Shown: positions 21,201 to 30,468 of the stretch, one piece after another
How positions within the stretch are numbered: position 1 is the stretch's first letter
How the letters are laid out: the number at the start of each line of letters is the position of its first letter
DNA from: Rhodocyclales bacterium
Lineage (GTDB): Bacteria; Pseudomonadota; Gammaproteobacteria; Burkholderiales; Rhodocyclaceae
Length of the DNA: 64,000 nucleotides
Reading direction: 5' to 3'
NCBI GenBank assembly: GCA_016235745.1
Contig: JACRJA010000062.1
Coordinates: 62,001-126,000 of the forward strand
Made by a program: the position numbers and the translations under genes
Notes under the pieces: generated by a model
Told to the model about the DNA's origin: nothing
The model's database searches: none
Seen by the model: only the letters and a program-made list of their open reading frames with translations

Positions 21201-22110
21201 CGTGAACAAGCCCATGCCGGGCAATCTGCCCAAGCGCACGGCGCGGCAGCTCCTCGACATCGAGGATCACACGGTGATCCCCGTGATCCGCAATCCCCAG
21301 GTGCCGGCGGGCGAGTCGGAAGCCGTGTTCTACTTCCCCGGCTGCGGCTCCGAGCGCCTCTTCAGCCAGGTGGGGCTGGCCACCCAGGCCATGCTCTACC
21401 ACGTGGGCGCCACCACCGTGCTGCCGCCGGGCTACCTCTGCTGCGGCTATCCGCAAACGGCCGCCGGCAACGACGACAAGGGGCAGCGCATCACCACCGA
21501 GAACCGCGTGCTCTTCCACCGCGTCGCCAACACGCTCAACTACCTCGACATCAAGACCGTGGTCGTCTCCTGCGGCACCTGTATGGACCAGCTGCTCGAC
21601 TATCACTTCGAGCAGATCTTCCCCGGCTGCCGCCTGCTCGACATCCACGAATACCTGATGGAGAAAGGCATCGCGCTCGACGGCATCCCCGGCGTGCGCT
21701 ATATGTATCACGAGCCATGCCACACGCCGATGAAGCAGTACACCGGCATCGACGTGACGCGCAAACTGCTGGGTAGCGAAGTCGCGCTCAACGACCGCTG
21801 CTGCGGCGAATCGGGAACCCTCGCCGTCACGCGACCGGACGTCTCGACCCAGGTGCGTTTCCGCAAGCAGGAAGAACTGGAGAAGGATGCCGCGCGGCTG
21901 CGCGCCGACGCCGCGCCGGGCACCCCGGTGAAGGTGCTCACCTCCTGCCCCAGCTGCCTGCAGGGGCTGAGCCGCTTCGAGCACGACGCGGGGGGGCTGG
22001 AGGCCGACTACGTGGTGGTGGAACTGGCGAAGCACCTGCTCGGCGCCGATTGGCTCGAGCGCTACGTCGAGGCCGCCAACCGCGGCGGGATCGAGCGCGT
22101 GCTGCTGTAA
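18211..22110 (+). CDS. Fused FAD-binding (D-lactate/glycolate-type) dehydrogenase with 4Fe-4S and CCG domains (DUF3683-type)
   Basis: [30 protein letters not shown] domain [33 protein letters not shown] and [14 protein letters not shown] clusters; two C-terminal CCG motifs. Confidence 0.88.
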   Translation: MMDPRLREIPYNYTSLSDREIVIRLLGEEAWTILEALRGERVTGRSARMLFEILGDIWVVRRNPFLEDDLLANRKRRQALVEALRHRLDEVEKRRVASAAADAERAARVARLVELTAAAIDAFERSFGETERLRKDVLRVLSRHTRRDNIRFDGHARVSHVTDATDWRVELPFVVLTPDTEEELAPLVRGCIELGLTIIPRGGGTGYTGGAVPLDARSAIINTEKLTSLGPVEEVELPGREGPLPQRYPTIRTGAGVVTQRVADAAAAAGRVFAVDPTSAEASCIGGNIAMNAGGKKAVLWGTALDNLLWWKMVTPDGNWLEVERLEHNLGKIHEQETVWFRLRRFDGLTYAPLGEELISAPGASLRKPGLGKDVTDKYLHGIPGIQKEGTDGLIVAARWVLHQMPPVTRTVCLEFFGQVRDAVPAIVEITDYFKPGGEGHAAGVQLAGLEHLDERYVKAVGYTTKAKRRGRPKMVLVGDIVGHDEEAVMRAASEVVRMCNKRDAEGFIAVTPEQRKRFWLERSRTAAISRHTNAFKINEDVVIPLPKMGEYCDAVERINIELSLDNKLALCDRLEAFLREPRLPLDPGDADLPPETLIGEKREQALELVDAVRRRWRWLRDHLDLPLAEAEPHFAAYGVEPGELTNRAEALTLFHRLQDYSIRVSWKRELRPGLLRIFDGDVFRPTRERILELHQQVKRSRLFVALHMHAGDGNVHTNIPVNSDDYEMLQTANRVVDRIMAVAKSLGGVISGEHGIGITKIDYLDEEQLRPFWDYKRRIDPKGAFNRGKLMPGGNLSRAYTPSFNLLGHESLIMEQTEIGAIADDIKSCLRCGKCKPVCSTHVPRANLLYSPRDKILSTSQLIEALLYEEQTRRGVSLAHWAEFEDIGDHCTVCHKCEKPCPVDIDFGDVSIKMRNLLRKQGKRSFNPGTKAAMLLLTIKDPTTVKLVRKTMVEWGYKAQRLAHRWAKQLGLIQEQTRRPPLTVGKPPIREQVIHFVNKPMPGNLPKRTARQLLDIEDHTVIPVIRNPQVPAGESEAVFYFPGCGSERLFSQVGLATQAMLYHVGATTVLPPGYLCCGYPQTAAGNDDKGQRITTENRVLFHRVANTLNYLDIKTVVVSCGTCMDQLLDYHFEQIFPGCRLLDIHEYLMEKGIALDGIPGVRYMYHEPCHTPMKQYTGIDVTRKLLGSEVALNDRCCGESGTLAVTRPDVSTQVRFRKQEELEKDAARLRADAAPGTPVKVLTSCPSCLQGLSRFEHDAGGLEADYVVVELAKHLLGADWLERYVEAANRGGIERVLL

Positions 22111-22180
22111 GCGCCCGTGCCGCCATCGCCGCAGGCGGCCTTCATGGCGCAGGCGGGGCCTCCGGTCCGCCCCGCCTGCC

Positions 22181-22732
22181 TCACTCCCCTTGCTGGCCCG
22201 CCCGCAAGGCTTCTTCGAGCTCGCGGCGCTCGGCAGCGAGGCGCTGCGCCGCCGCGCGCCGCTCGTCCAAGAGGCGCTGCAAGGTCGGCGCGAGCGCATC
22301 CGAGTCCCCTCCCTCGGCAATCAGGGCGCGGATCTGGGCGATCTGCCGGTCGTAGTCGGCCAGATGCGCGTCGCGCCAGGCATCGAACGCCTGCAACGTC
22401 GGGAAAGCCTGCCGCAGACGCTCCTGCTGGCGGCGCAGGCTCTGTTCCTGTGGCGAGAGCGCCCCAGCCTCGTTGGCCTCCTGACGCTGCGCCCGCGCGG
22501 CCGCCGGATCGACCACCTTGCGGATCATGCCGCTGTCGTCGACCAGCCAGTACTTGCGGCCATAGCATTCGGACGGCAAGGGGTTGCCGCACACGCGCTG
22601 GCCCTTGGCATCGTCGCAGCACGCTACCCCTGCCGGAGCACCCGCCATGGCCGTGGTCGACGCCATGACCGTCGCCAGCGCCCCCATCAAGGCCACACCC
22701 CAGATCCGCCAACCCATCGCCCCAGCCCTCAT
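22181..22732 (-). CDS. Exported DUF4124-like hypothetical protein
   Basis: Signal peptide; CCDDAKGQRVCGNPLPSECYGRKYWLVDDSGMIRKVV; coiled-coil C-terminus; start uncertain (22789, 22732 or 22717). Confidence 0.65.
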   Translation of the reverse strand: MRAGAMGWRIWGVALMGALATVMASTTAMAGAPAGVACCDDAKGQRVCGNPLPSECYGRKYWLVDDSGMIRKVVDPAAARAQRQEANEAGALSPQEQSLRRQQERLRQAFPTLQAFDAWRDAHLADYDRQIAQIRALIAEGGDSDALAPTLQRLLDERRAAAQRLAAERRELEEALRAGQQGE

Positions 22733-22810
22733 GGCTTGATCTGCATATGATATGCGATAAGGCCGATCGATGCCACCTCTGCTCTGCATGGGAGCGCCGG
22801 CGGGTTTTTC

Positions 22811-23470
22811 TCAGGCGCGGCGCGCCCCCTCGCTCTTCACGCCATAGCGCTCGCGATACGCTCGCACCGCCGGCAGGTGCTCGCGCAGGCGCGGATCGTC
22901 GGCGAGCAGCGCGAGCAAGTCCTCGAGCGTGGCCACGGCGATCACGGGGATGCCGAAGCGCCGGCACACTTCCTGGGCGGCGGACTCCTCGCCCTCGCCG
23001 CGCTCCATACGATCGAGCGCGATCACGACGCCTGCCGGCTCCGCCCCGTGGGCGCGGATGAGCTCGATCGAGGCCCGCACCGAAGTGCCCGCCGAGATCA
23101 CGTCATCGACGATGAGGATGCGCCCGCGCAGCGGCGCGCCGATGAGCCGCCCCCCTTCGCCGTGGTCCTTGGCTTCCTTGCGATCGAACGAAAAAGGCTT
23201 GTCGAGACCGCGCTCGGCCAGACGAATCGCCACCCCCGTCACCAAGGGAATACCCTTGTACGCCGGCCCGAAGAGTCCGTCGAAGGCGATACCGCTTGCG
23301 CGGATCGCCTCGACGTAGAAGCCGCACAGGGCGCGAAACGAGGCGCCGTCGTCGAAGAGCCCCGAATTGAAGAAATACGGCGAGCGCCGCCCGGCCTTGG
23401 TGACGAACTCGCCGAAGCGCAGCACCCCCTTCTCGCAGGCCAGGCGCAGGAATTCCCGGCTAAAATCCAT
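22811..23470 (-). CDS. pyrE: Orotate phosphoribosyltransferase
   Basis: [44 protein letters not shown]. Confidence 0.95.
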   Translation of the reverse strand: MDFSREFLRLACEKGVLRFGEFVTKAGRRSPYFFNSGLFDDGASFRALCGFYVEAIRASGIAFDGLFGPAYKGIPLVTGVAIRLAERGLDKPFSFDRKEAKDHGEGGRLIGAPLRGRILIVDDVISAGTSVRASIELIRAHGAEPAGVVIALDRMERGEGEESAAQEVCRRFGIPVIAVATLEDLLALLADDPRLREHLPAVRAYRERYGVKSEGARRA

Positions 23471-23552
23471 GAACTTCCCCTTTTTTCATGCACGCAACGG
23501 GCGGCAATGGTACGCGCCGGCCCGCCGCGCCGCAAGCCGCCCTGGAGACGAC

Positions 23553-24353
23553 ATGGCCCTGCGCATCCTCACGCTGAACCTCAACGGCATCCGCTCTGCC
23601 GCCGACAAAGGCTTCTTCCGCTGGCTGCCCACGCAAGACGCCGACCTCGTTGCCGTGCAGGAGCTCAAGGCGCAGGAAAAGGACCTCGCCGCAGCCATGC
23701 GCCACCCCGACGGCTACAGCGGGCACTTTCATTTTGCCGAGAAAAAGGGCTACTCTGGCGTCGGCCTCTACCTGCGCACGCCCCCGCTCGAGCTCGTCCG
23801 CGGCATCGGCGAGCCCGAGTTCGACGCCGAAGGGCGCTACCTCGAGGCGATCTACCCCGGTCTCTCGGTGGTCTCGCTCTATCTTCCTTCCGGTTCGGCC
23901 GGCCCAGAGCGGCAGGCATCCAAGTTCCGCTTCATGGAGGCGTTCTTTCCCAAGCTACGCGAACTGCGCCACTGCGGCCGCGAGGTGGTGATCTGCGGCG
24001 ACTGGAACATCGCCCACACCGAGAAAGATCTCAAGAACTGGCGCAGCAACCAGAAGCACTCCGGCTTTCTGCCCGAAGAGCGCGCCTGGCTCACCCGCGT
24101 GTTCGACGAACTGGGCTGGGTCGACGTCTATCGTCGCCTTTACCCCGAAGCCACGGAAGAAGGCTACACCTGGTGGTCTAACCGCGGCCGCGCCTGGGAA
24201 AAGAACGTCGGCTGGCGCATCGACTACCAGATCGCCACCCCCGGCATCGCCGCCACCGCCCGCGCCGCCCGGGTCTACAAGGACGAGCGATTCTCCGATC
24301 ACGCCCCGCTCATCGTCGATTACGCCTTCGCCCTGGCGCAAAATCCGCGATAA
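23553..24353 (+). CDS. Exodeoxyribonuclease III family protein
   Basis: MALRILTLNLNGIRSAADKGF; QELKAQ; ICGDWNIAHTEKDLKNW; FSDHAPLIVDY. Confidence 0.93.
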   Translation: MALRILTLNLNGIRSAADKGFFRWLPTQDADLVAVQELKAQEKDLAAAMRHPDGYSGHFHFAEKKGYSGVGLYLRTPPLELVRGIGEPEFDAEGRYLEAIYPGLSVVSLYLPSGSAGPERQASKFRFMEAFFPKLRELRHCGREVVICGDWNIAHTEKDLKNWRSNQKHSGFLPEERAWLTRVFDELGWVDVYRRLYPEATEEGYTWWSNRGRAWEKNVGWRIDYQIATPGIAATARAARVYKDERFSDHAPLIVDYAFALAQNPR

Positions 24354-24382
24354 TTTCACCTTTTCGTCACGAGAGCGCCACG

Positions 24383-24940
24383 ATGAACCCCAAAGTCGAA
24401 GCCATGCGCCGCGTGCTCGCCCAGGCCGAATGCATCGCCGATTCCACCGAGGTGCAGCGCGCCATCGACCGCATCGCCGCCGAGATCACGGAAGTGCTCG
24501 CCGAACGCGACCCGCTCGTGTATGTGGTCATGAAAGGCGCCGTCGTCTTCGCCGGCCAGATCCTGCCGCGGCTGCGCTTTCCGCTGGAAGTCGCCTACCT
24601 GCACGCCACGCGCTACCATGACACCACCGCCGGCAGCCGGCTGGAGTGGCGCGTCGAGCCCACCGCGCCCATCGAAGGGCGACCCGTGCTCGTGCTCGAC
24701 GACATCCTCGACGAAGGCTATACGCTCGCCGCGGTGATGCAGCGCCTGCGCGACGAAGGCGCCGAAGACGTCTATCTCGCGGTGCTGTGCCACAAGCGGC
24801 ACGAACGCAAGGCCTATCCCGGCATGCGGGCGCACTTCACCGGCCTGGAGATCCCCGACCGCTACGTCTTCGGCTACGGCATGGACTATAAAGGGTACTG
24901 GCGCAACGCCGACGGCATCTACGCCGTACGGGAACCCTGA
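24383..24940 (+). CDS. Hypoxanthine-guanine phosphoribosyltransferase
   Basis: VVMKGAVVFAGQILPRL; VLVLDDILDEGYTLAAVMQRL PRPP motif; YVFGYGMDYKGYWRN. Confidence 0.88.
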   Translation: MNPKVEAMRRVLAQAECIADSTEVQRAIDRIAAEITEVLAERDPLVYVVMKGAVVFAGQILPRLRFPLEVAYLHATRYHDTTAGSRLEWRVEPTAPIEGRPVLVLDDILDEGYTLAAVMQRLRDEGAEDVYLAVLCHKRHERKAYPGMRAHFTGLEIPDRYVFGYGMDYKGYWRNADGIYAVREP

Positions 24941-24960
24941 TGGCACCGCGAACGACCGTC

Positions 24961-25071
24961 GCGAGCGGCTGCAGGGCAAGGCGCCCGGAGCGCAGCAGGC
25001 GAGACATATCATGTAGATAGGCGAGCCTGCGAGCACCGCGCAACGCCGCCATGCGGCCGCGCAGTAGGTTG
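24961..25071. repeat. Long imperfect inverted repeat (about 40-nt arms) in an intergenic region
   Basis: Left arm GCGGCTGCAGGGCAAGGCGCCCGGAGCGCAGCAGGCGAG vs right arm CGAGCCTGCGAGCACCGCGCAACGCCGCCATGCGGCCGC; partial second copy at 50462-50491. Confidence 0.55.
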
Positions 25072-25099
25072 TTCGAGGTGCCACTGAGGAGGATGCAGT

Positions 25100-25420
25100 A
25101 TGCTCGTCACCTTCAAGTCGGATGCCGACGCCGACATCTTCATGTACCGCAAGCACGCCGAGCCCATCGTGCAGCTGCTCGGCAAGGACGTCGAGCGCGG
25201 CATCCTCACGCTCGAAGAACTGCCGCAGGCCATCGCCAAGCTCGAAGCCGCGATCGAGGCCGACCGCCGGGCCCACCCCGGCATGGACGAGGCCGAAGAA
25301 GAAAAGGCGAAGGAAGAAGGCAAGGACGTACCGGTGGAATTCCACCGCCGGGCCTGGCCGCTGCTGCAGATGATGAAGCGATCGCTCGCCGAGAAGAAAC
25401 CCGTCGTCTGGGGCGTGTGA
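25100..25420 (+). CDS. DUF1840 family protein
   Basis: MLVTFKSDADADIFMYRKHAEPIVQLLGK...ILTLEELPQAIAKLEAAI. Confidence 0.8.
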   Translation: MLVTFKSDADADIFMYRKHAEPIVQLLGKDVERGILTLEELPQAIAKLEAAIEADRRAHPGMDEAEEEKAKEEGKDVPVEFHRRAWPLLQMMKRSLAEKKPVVWGV

Positions 25421-25444
25421 GCAAGCCGGCGCAGGGCGGCTACC

Positions 25445-26488
25445 TCACAGCTGCAGCACCACCCCTTCGCGGCCCACCAGCACCGGCTCCACTTCCAGCC
25501 AAAGGCCAAAACGCTCGGCCACCGTCTCGCGGACGCGACGCGCGAGCGCGAGGAAATCCGCTCCCCTCGCCCCCCCGGCGTTGCACAGCACCAGCGCCTG
25601 GCGCTCGTGCACCCTCGCCCCGCCTTCGCGCGCTCCCTTGAGGCCGCAGCGCTCGATCATCCAGCCCGCGGCGAGCTTGACGCGCCCATCCGGCTGAGGG
25701 TGGCGCGGCAAGTCGGGATGGAGCGCCGCCAGGCGTTCGGCCACTTCGGGCGACACCAGCGGGTTCTTGAAGAAACTGCCGACGTTGCCCTGCACCCGGG
25801 GGTCGGGGAGCTTGCGCGCCCGGATCTCGGCCACCGCCGCATACACTTCGGCGGGAGAGACGTCTTCCCCCAGGCCAGCGAAGCGGCGCTGCAAATCGGG
25901 ATAGTCGAGCCGCAGCGACGCCTGCCGCGGCAGGCGGAAGGTGACAGCCGTGATCACCAGGGAAGCAGACTCCGGCGCCTTGAAGCGGCTGGTACGGTAG
26001 CCGAAACCGCACTCGGCGGCCGAAAGCTTCCACGCTTGCCCCGTGTCGCGGTCCACCCCCTCGACCCAGGCGATGCGCTCGCCCACCTCCAGCCCATAGG
26101 CGCCGACGTTTTGCACCGGCACTGCCCCCACGCAGCCGGGAATGGCGGCGAGGTTCTCCAGCCCGCCCCAGCCGTGCGCCAGGCACCAGCGCACGAACCC
26201 GTCCCACGGCTCCCCGGCGGCGGCGCGCACGAGCCGCGCTCCGTCCTCTTCACCCAAGAGTTCGCGTCCGCGCGTGGCCAGGCGCACCACCCGGCCAGCG
26301 AACTCCTCCAGAAAAACGACGTTACTGCCCCCGCCCAGCACCAGCTCCGGCAGCGGCGCGGCTTGGCGCCGTTCGAGCCAGCAGGCGAGATCCGCATCGT
26401 CCTCCAGCACGAGCACTTCCTGCGCCCGGGCGGGCACCCCCAGGGTCGTCCAGGCCGACAAGTCGACGTCCGTAAACTGCTGCATCAT
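25445..26488 (-). CDS. murB: UDP-N-acetylenolpyruvoylglucosamine reductase
   Basis: VLGGGSNVVFLEEFAG; IPGCVGAVPVQNVGAYGLEV; GNVGSFFKNPLV; start at MMQQFTDVDLSAWTTLGVP. Confidence 0.93.
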   Translation of the reverse strand: MMQQFTDVDLSAWTTLGVPARAQEVLVLEDDADLACWLERRQAAPLPELVLGGGSNVVFLEEFAGRVVRLATRGRELLGEEDGARLVRAAAGEPWDGFVRWCLAHGWGGLENLAAIPGCVGAVPVQNVGAYGLEVGERIAWVEGVDRDTGQAWKLSAAECGFGYRTSRFKAPESASLVITAVTFRLPRQASLRLDYPDLQRRFAGLGEDVSPAEVYAAVAEIRARKLPDPRVQGNVGSFFKNPLVSPEVAERLAALHPDLPRHPQPDGRVKLAAGWMIERCGLKGAREGGARVHERQALVLCNAGGARGADFLALARRVRETVAERFGLWLEVEPVLVGREGVVLQL

Positions 26489-26964
26489 TCCCCTTGCTCC
26501 GGCCCGATGGGAAAGAGCCGGTCGTAGCCCCAGTTGAAGACATAAGCATAGACGGTGTAGGCGAGCGCCAGGCCCAGGTCGGCCACGAGCGCCTCGAGCC
26601 ATCCCATGCCGGTCCAGGCGACGATCACCGGCAAGGTGAGAAACAGCAGCCCGCCCTCGAATCCGAGCGCATGGGCGACGCGCCACAGAGGCGGGCGCAG
26701 GTCGGCGCGGCGGCGCAGGAAGTGCGCCTCCAGCCGGTCGAAGACGGTGTTGTAGCAGGCGTTCCACAGCGCGGCGATGAGCGCAAGCAGCGCCAGCAAG
26801 CCCAGCGAATCGAGCACCGGCGCGCCGCTGGCCCAGGAAAAAGGCGGCGTGATGAGCAGCAGGCCGCCGGCTTCGAACGCCAGCACCTGACGCGCTCGAT
26901 CGCGCCAGTTGCGCAGGGCCACGCCATCATGCTTCGTCTCTCGCGCCCGGTTTCGCTCTTCCAT
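26485..26964 (-). CDS. PACE (proteobacterial antimicrobial compound efflux) family transporter
   Basis: Two tandem BTP-like repeats: VLAFEAGGLLLITPP...WNACYNTVFDRLE and ALGFEGGLLFLTLPVI...YVFNWGYDRLFP. Confidence 0.88.
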   Translation of the reverse strand: MEERNRARETKHDGVALRNWRDRARQVLAFEAGGLLLITPPFSWASGAPVLDSLGLLALLALIAALWNACYNTVFDRLEAHFLRRRADLRPPLWRVAHALGFEGGLLFLTLPVIVAWTGMGWLEALVADLGLALAYTVYAYVFNWGYDRLFPIGPEQGE

Positions 26965-27072
26965 CGGCGGCGATTGTACCGCTCCCCCCAGGTAAACCCT
27001 AGTTCCCAGCCGGATGCTTTTCCGCTATCCTGCCCCGCCAAGATCGGGATCCTGGGAGGGACGAGGGTGGCG

Positions 27073-27846
27073 ATGCTCGAACTGGAAGGCATCGTGATGG
27101 CCTTTGGCGGCTTTCGCGCCGTCGACGGCGTCACGCTCGCCGTCGAGGAAGGCCAGGTGCTCGGGCTCATCGGCCCCAATGGTGCGGGCAAGACGACGCT
27201 CTTCAACGTGATTGCCGGAGCCTACCGCCCAACCGCCGGCACCCTTCGTTTCCTGGGCGAGGACATCACCCGGCTGCGCACCGACGAGCGCTTCCACAAG
27301 GGGCTGGTGCGCACCTTCCAGATTCCGCACGAATTCCACCGCCTGAGCGTGCTGGAAAACCTCATGGTGGTGCCGCCGCGCCAACCCGGCGAGAACCTCT
27401 TCGCCAACTGGTTCGACTGGGGTCGGGTGCACCACGTCGAAGAGCACGTGCGGCAGAAGGCGATCGAGGTGCTCGCCTTTCTCGAACTCACCCACGTGGC
27501 CAACGAACGCGCCGGACATCTCTCCGGGGGGCAAAAGAAACTGCTGGAGCTCGGCCGCACCATGATGACCGACGCGAAACTCGTGCTCCTCGACGAACCC
27601 GCCGCCGGAGTGAACCGCACCCTGCTGCGCAAGCTCGAGGAGAAGATCCAGATCCTCAACCGGGAATGGGGCTACACCTTCATCCTCATCGAACACGACA
27701 TGGAGATGATCGCCAAGCTCTGCCACCCCGTCGTCTGCATGGCCGAGGGCAAGGTGCTCACGCAGGGGGAATTCCTCGACGTGCGCAACGACCCTCGCGT
27801 GCTCGAAGCCTATCTGGGCGAGACCGTGACGGAGGGGCGCGCATGA
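27073..27846 (+). CDS. livG: Branched-chain amino acid ABC transporter ATP-binding protein LivG
   Basis: [49 protein letters not shown]. Confidence 0.9.
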   Translation: MLELEGIVMAFGGFRAVDGVTLAVEEGQVLGLIGPNGAGKTTLFNVIAGAYRPTAGTLRFLGEDITRLRTDERFHKGLVRTFQIPHEFHRLSVLENLMVVPPRQPGENLFANWFDWGRVHHVEEHVRQKAIEVLAFLELTHVANERAGHLSGGQKKLLELGRTMMTDAKLVLLDEPAAGVNRTLLRKLEEKIQILNREWGYTFILIEHDMEMIAKLCHPVVCMAEGKVLTQGEFLDVRNDPRVLEAYLGETVTEGRA

Positions 27847-28577
27847 GTGCGACCGCGGCCCGCGATCGACCCCAGCCCATCCTCATCATGCACCAGGTGC
27901 GCGGCGGCTATGGCGACGCCGACATCCTGCAGGGCGTCTCGCTCACGGTGATGCCGCAAGAGATCGTGGTCATCGTCGGCCCCAACGGCGCGGGCAAGTC
28001 GACGGCGATGAAGGCGGTGTTCGGGCTGGTGCGCATCCGCAGCGGCGCCATCGTCTTCGACGGCGAAGACATCACCGGCTGGAGCCCGGATCGCATCGTG
28101 CGCCGCGGTATCTCCTACGTGCCGCAGGTCGACAACGTCTTTCGCGAGATGACGGTGCATGAGAACCTGGAGATGGGCGCCTTCCTCGCCAAGGGCGATC
28201 TGAGCGCAGCCTTCGATCGCATCTACGCCCTCTTCCCCGACTTGAAGGCCAAACGCCACGCCCTCGCCGGCGACCTCTCCGGCGGGCAGCGCCAGATGGT
28301 GGCGATCGGCCGGGCGCTCATGCTCGAACCCCAGCTTTTGCTGCTCGACGAGCCCACCGCCGGGCTCTCCCCCAAGTACATGCAGCAGATTTTCCAGATC
28401 TGCCGCGACGTGCGCGACTCGGGCGTATCGATCCTGCTCGTGGAGCAGCACGCCAAACAGGCGCTCGCCTTCTGCGACCGCGGCTACGTGCTCGCCACCG
28501 GCGCCAACCGGCACGAAGGCAGCGGCCGCGAGCTCCTCGAAAATCCCGAGATCGCCCAGATGTTCCTCGGCGGATGA
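27843..28577 (+). CDS. livF: Branched-chain amino acid ABC transporter ATP-binding protein LivF
   Basis: IVGPNGAGKSTAMKAVFGLVR; LSGGQRQMVAIGRALM; LLDEPTAGLSP; overlaps livG by 4 nt. Confidence 0.9.
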   Translation: MSATAARDRPQPILIMHQVRGGYGDADILQGVSLTVMPQEIVVIVGPNGAGKSTAMKAVFGLVRIRSGAIVFDGEDITGWSPDRIVRRGISYVPQVDNVFREMTVHENLEMGAFLAKGDLSAAFDRIYALFPDLKAKRHALAGDLSGGQRQMVAIGRALMLEPQLLLLDEPTAGLSPKYMQQIFQICRDVRDSGVSILLVEQHAKQALAFCDRGYVLATGANRHEGSGRELLENPEIAQMFLGG

Positions 28578-28590
28578 AGGGCCGGCCACC

Positions 28591-29457
28591 ATGATGGAAT
28601 TCCTCAATTTCTACGTCGTTCCCGGCATCGTCACCGGCTCGATCTATGCGCTCGGAGCGATCGGCATCACGCTCATCTTCGGCATCCTGCGCTTCGGCCA
28701 TTTCGCCCACGGAGATCTCGCCACCAGCGGCGCCTACCTCGCCCTGGGAGCGACGGCGCTGCTCGGACTCACGCCCTGGGCGGCGCTGCCGGTGGCCATG
28801 CTCCTCACGGCGCTGCTCGCCTACGGCATCCATCGCCTCTTCTACCGCCACCTCGAATCCCGGCCCAAGATTCTCACCGTGATCGCCTCGCTGGGCATCG
28901 GCATGATGCTGCGCTCGGTGGTACAGGTCGTCTGGGGCGTGGATCCTCTCGCCTACGGCAGCGGCATCGCGCGGGCCCAAGCCTTCGGCCCCCTGATGCT
29001 GCGTCCGCGCGAAATCGCCACCCTGGCGCTCACGCTTGCCCTAGTGGCGACGCTCCTGGCCTTCCTGCGCTACAGCAAATGGGGCAAGGCGATGCGAGCG
29101 ATGTCCGACAACCCCGATCTCGCCCGCCTGTGCGGCGTCGACAACGACGGGGTCACGCGGCTGACCTGGTTCATCGTCGGGGCGCTCGCGGCCGCCTCGG
29201 GCTTTTGCCTGGGCATCAACACCGAGCTCACCACCATGATGGGCTGGTCGGCGATGCTGTCGATGTTCGCCGCGGCGGTGCTGGGAGGGGTCGGGCGCGT
29301 GGAAGGGGCGGTGGTCGGCGGCCTGGTGATCGGGCTGGCCGAGGAGCTGTCGGTACTCGTCGTGCCCAGCCCCTACAAGTCGGCCACCGCCTTCGTCATC
29401 CTGCTCGCCATCCTGCTGCTGCGGCCGCAGGGCATCTTCAAGGGCAAAGTGCTGTAA
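28591..29457 (+). CDS. livH: Branched-chain amino acid ABC transporter permease LivH
   Basis: GIVTGSIYALGAIGITLIFGILRFGHFAHGDL; AAVLGGVGRVEGAVVGGLVIG. Confidence 0.9.
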   Translation: MMEFLNFYVVPGIVTGSIYALGAIGITLIFGILRFGHFAHGDLATSGAYLALGATALLGLTPWAALPVAMLLTALLAYGIHRLFYRHLESRPKILTVIASLGIGMMLRSVVQVVWGVDPLAYGSGIARAQAFGPLMLRPREIATLALTLALVATLLAFLRYSKWGKAMRAMSDNPDLARLCGVDNDGVTRLTWFIVGALAAASGFCLGINTELTTMMGWSAMLSMFAAAVLGGVGRVEGAVVGGLVIGLAEELSVLVVPSPYKSATAFVILLAILLLRPQGIFKGKVL

Positions 29458-29468
29458 GGAGCAACGCC

Positions 29469-30428
29469 ATGGCCTCGATCGGCCTCATCAACTACGCCAC
29501 CTTCATGGGCACCATGATCGGCATCTATGGCGTGCTCGCCTTGGGCCTGAACATCCAATGGGGCGTCACGGGGCTCTTCAACGCCGGCATTGCCGGGTTC
29601 TTCGCCGTGGGGGCCTATCTCTCGGCGCTCATCACCGCCTCGCCCTCGCCCGAGCGCATCATGGGCTGGGAGCTGCCGGTGGCCGTGGGCTGGCTCGGGG
29701 CCATGGCTGGTGCCGCGCTCATCGCCTGGCCCATTGGGCGCATCTGCCTGCGTTTCCGCTCCGATTACCTGGCCATTGCCACCATCGGCGTGGCCGAGGT
29801 GATCCGGCTCGTGCTGCGCACCGAGGAAGGGCTCTCCGGCGGGGCGCGCGGCATCACCGGGGTGCCCCGCCCCTTCGGCGGCCTCGAATACTCGCTGTCG
29901 CAGTTCGCCTACTTCGCTCTGGTGATCGCCGTGCTGCTCGTGGTCTACTGGGCGCTCGAGCGCCAGCTCGCCGCCCCCTGGGGGCGGATGATGAAGGCGA
30001 TCCGCGACAACGAGCAGGCCGCCGCGGCCATGGGCAAGAACGTCGAGAAGCGGCGCCTCGAAGCCTTCGTGCTGGGCGCAGCGGTGATGGGTCTGGCCGG
30101 AGCGCTCTACGTGCACTTCATGCGCGCAATCACGCCCGAGGCCATCGACCCGATGATCGCCACCTTCCTCGTGTGGATCATGCTCATCCTGGGCGGCTCG
30201 GGCAACAACCGCGGCGCCATTCTGGGAGCGATCATCGTCTGGATCATCTGGTCGATGTCGGAATTCATCACCGACCAGCTCCCGGCCGAGATCGCCACCC
30301 AGGCCAAGTACATCCGCGTCTTCCTCATCGGCCTCATGCTGCAGCTCATCCTGCGCTTCCGCCCCGAAGGATTGTTGCCGGAAGAAAGCGGGCAGCGCAC
30401 CTCACCCCACCTCCCTCCCTCGCGGTAA
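29469..30428 (+). CDS. livM: Branched-chain amino acid ABC transporter permease LivM
   Basis: GVLALGLNIQWGVTGLFNAGIAGFFAVGAYLSAL; YLAIATIGVAEVIRL. Confidence 0.9.
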   Translation: MASIGLINYATFMGTMIGIYGVLALGLNIQWGVTGLFNAGIAGFFAVGAYLSALITASPSPERIMGWELPVAVGWLGAMAGAALIAWPIGRICLRFRSDYLAIATIGVAEVIRLVLRTEEGLSGGARGITGVPRPFGGLEYSLSQFAYFALVIAVLLVVYWALERQLAAPWGRMMKAIRDNEQAAAAMGKNVEKRRLEAFVLGAAVMGLAGALYVHFMRAITPEAIDPMIATFLVWIMLILGGSGNNRGAILGAIIVWIIWSMSEFITDQLPAEIATQAKYIRVFLIGLMLQLILRFRPEGLLPEESGQRTSPHLPPSR

Positions 30429-30468
30429 ACTACTCCGCTCTACCGATACCCTCCCAAGGAGACCGACC

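Noticed and set aside
22150-22178. CAGGCGGGGC/GCCCCGCCTG stem between convergent genes as terminator
   Set aside because: Strong 10-bp stem but no T-tract on either strand; left as an unassigned inverted repeat.
18685-22320. 1211-aa ORF on the minus strand
   Set aside because: Fully antisense to the well-supported FAD/Fe-S dehydrogenase; low-complexity, GC-driven open frame with no recognisable domain.
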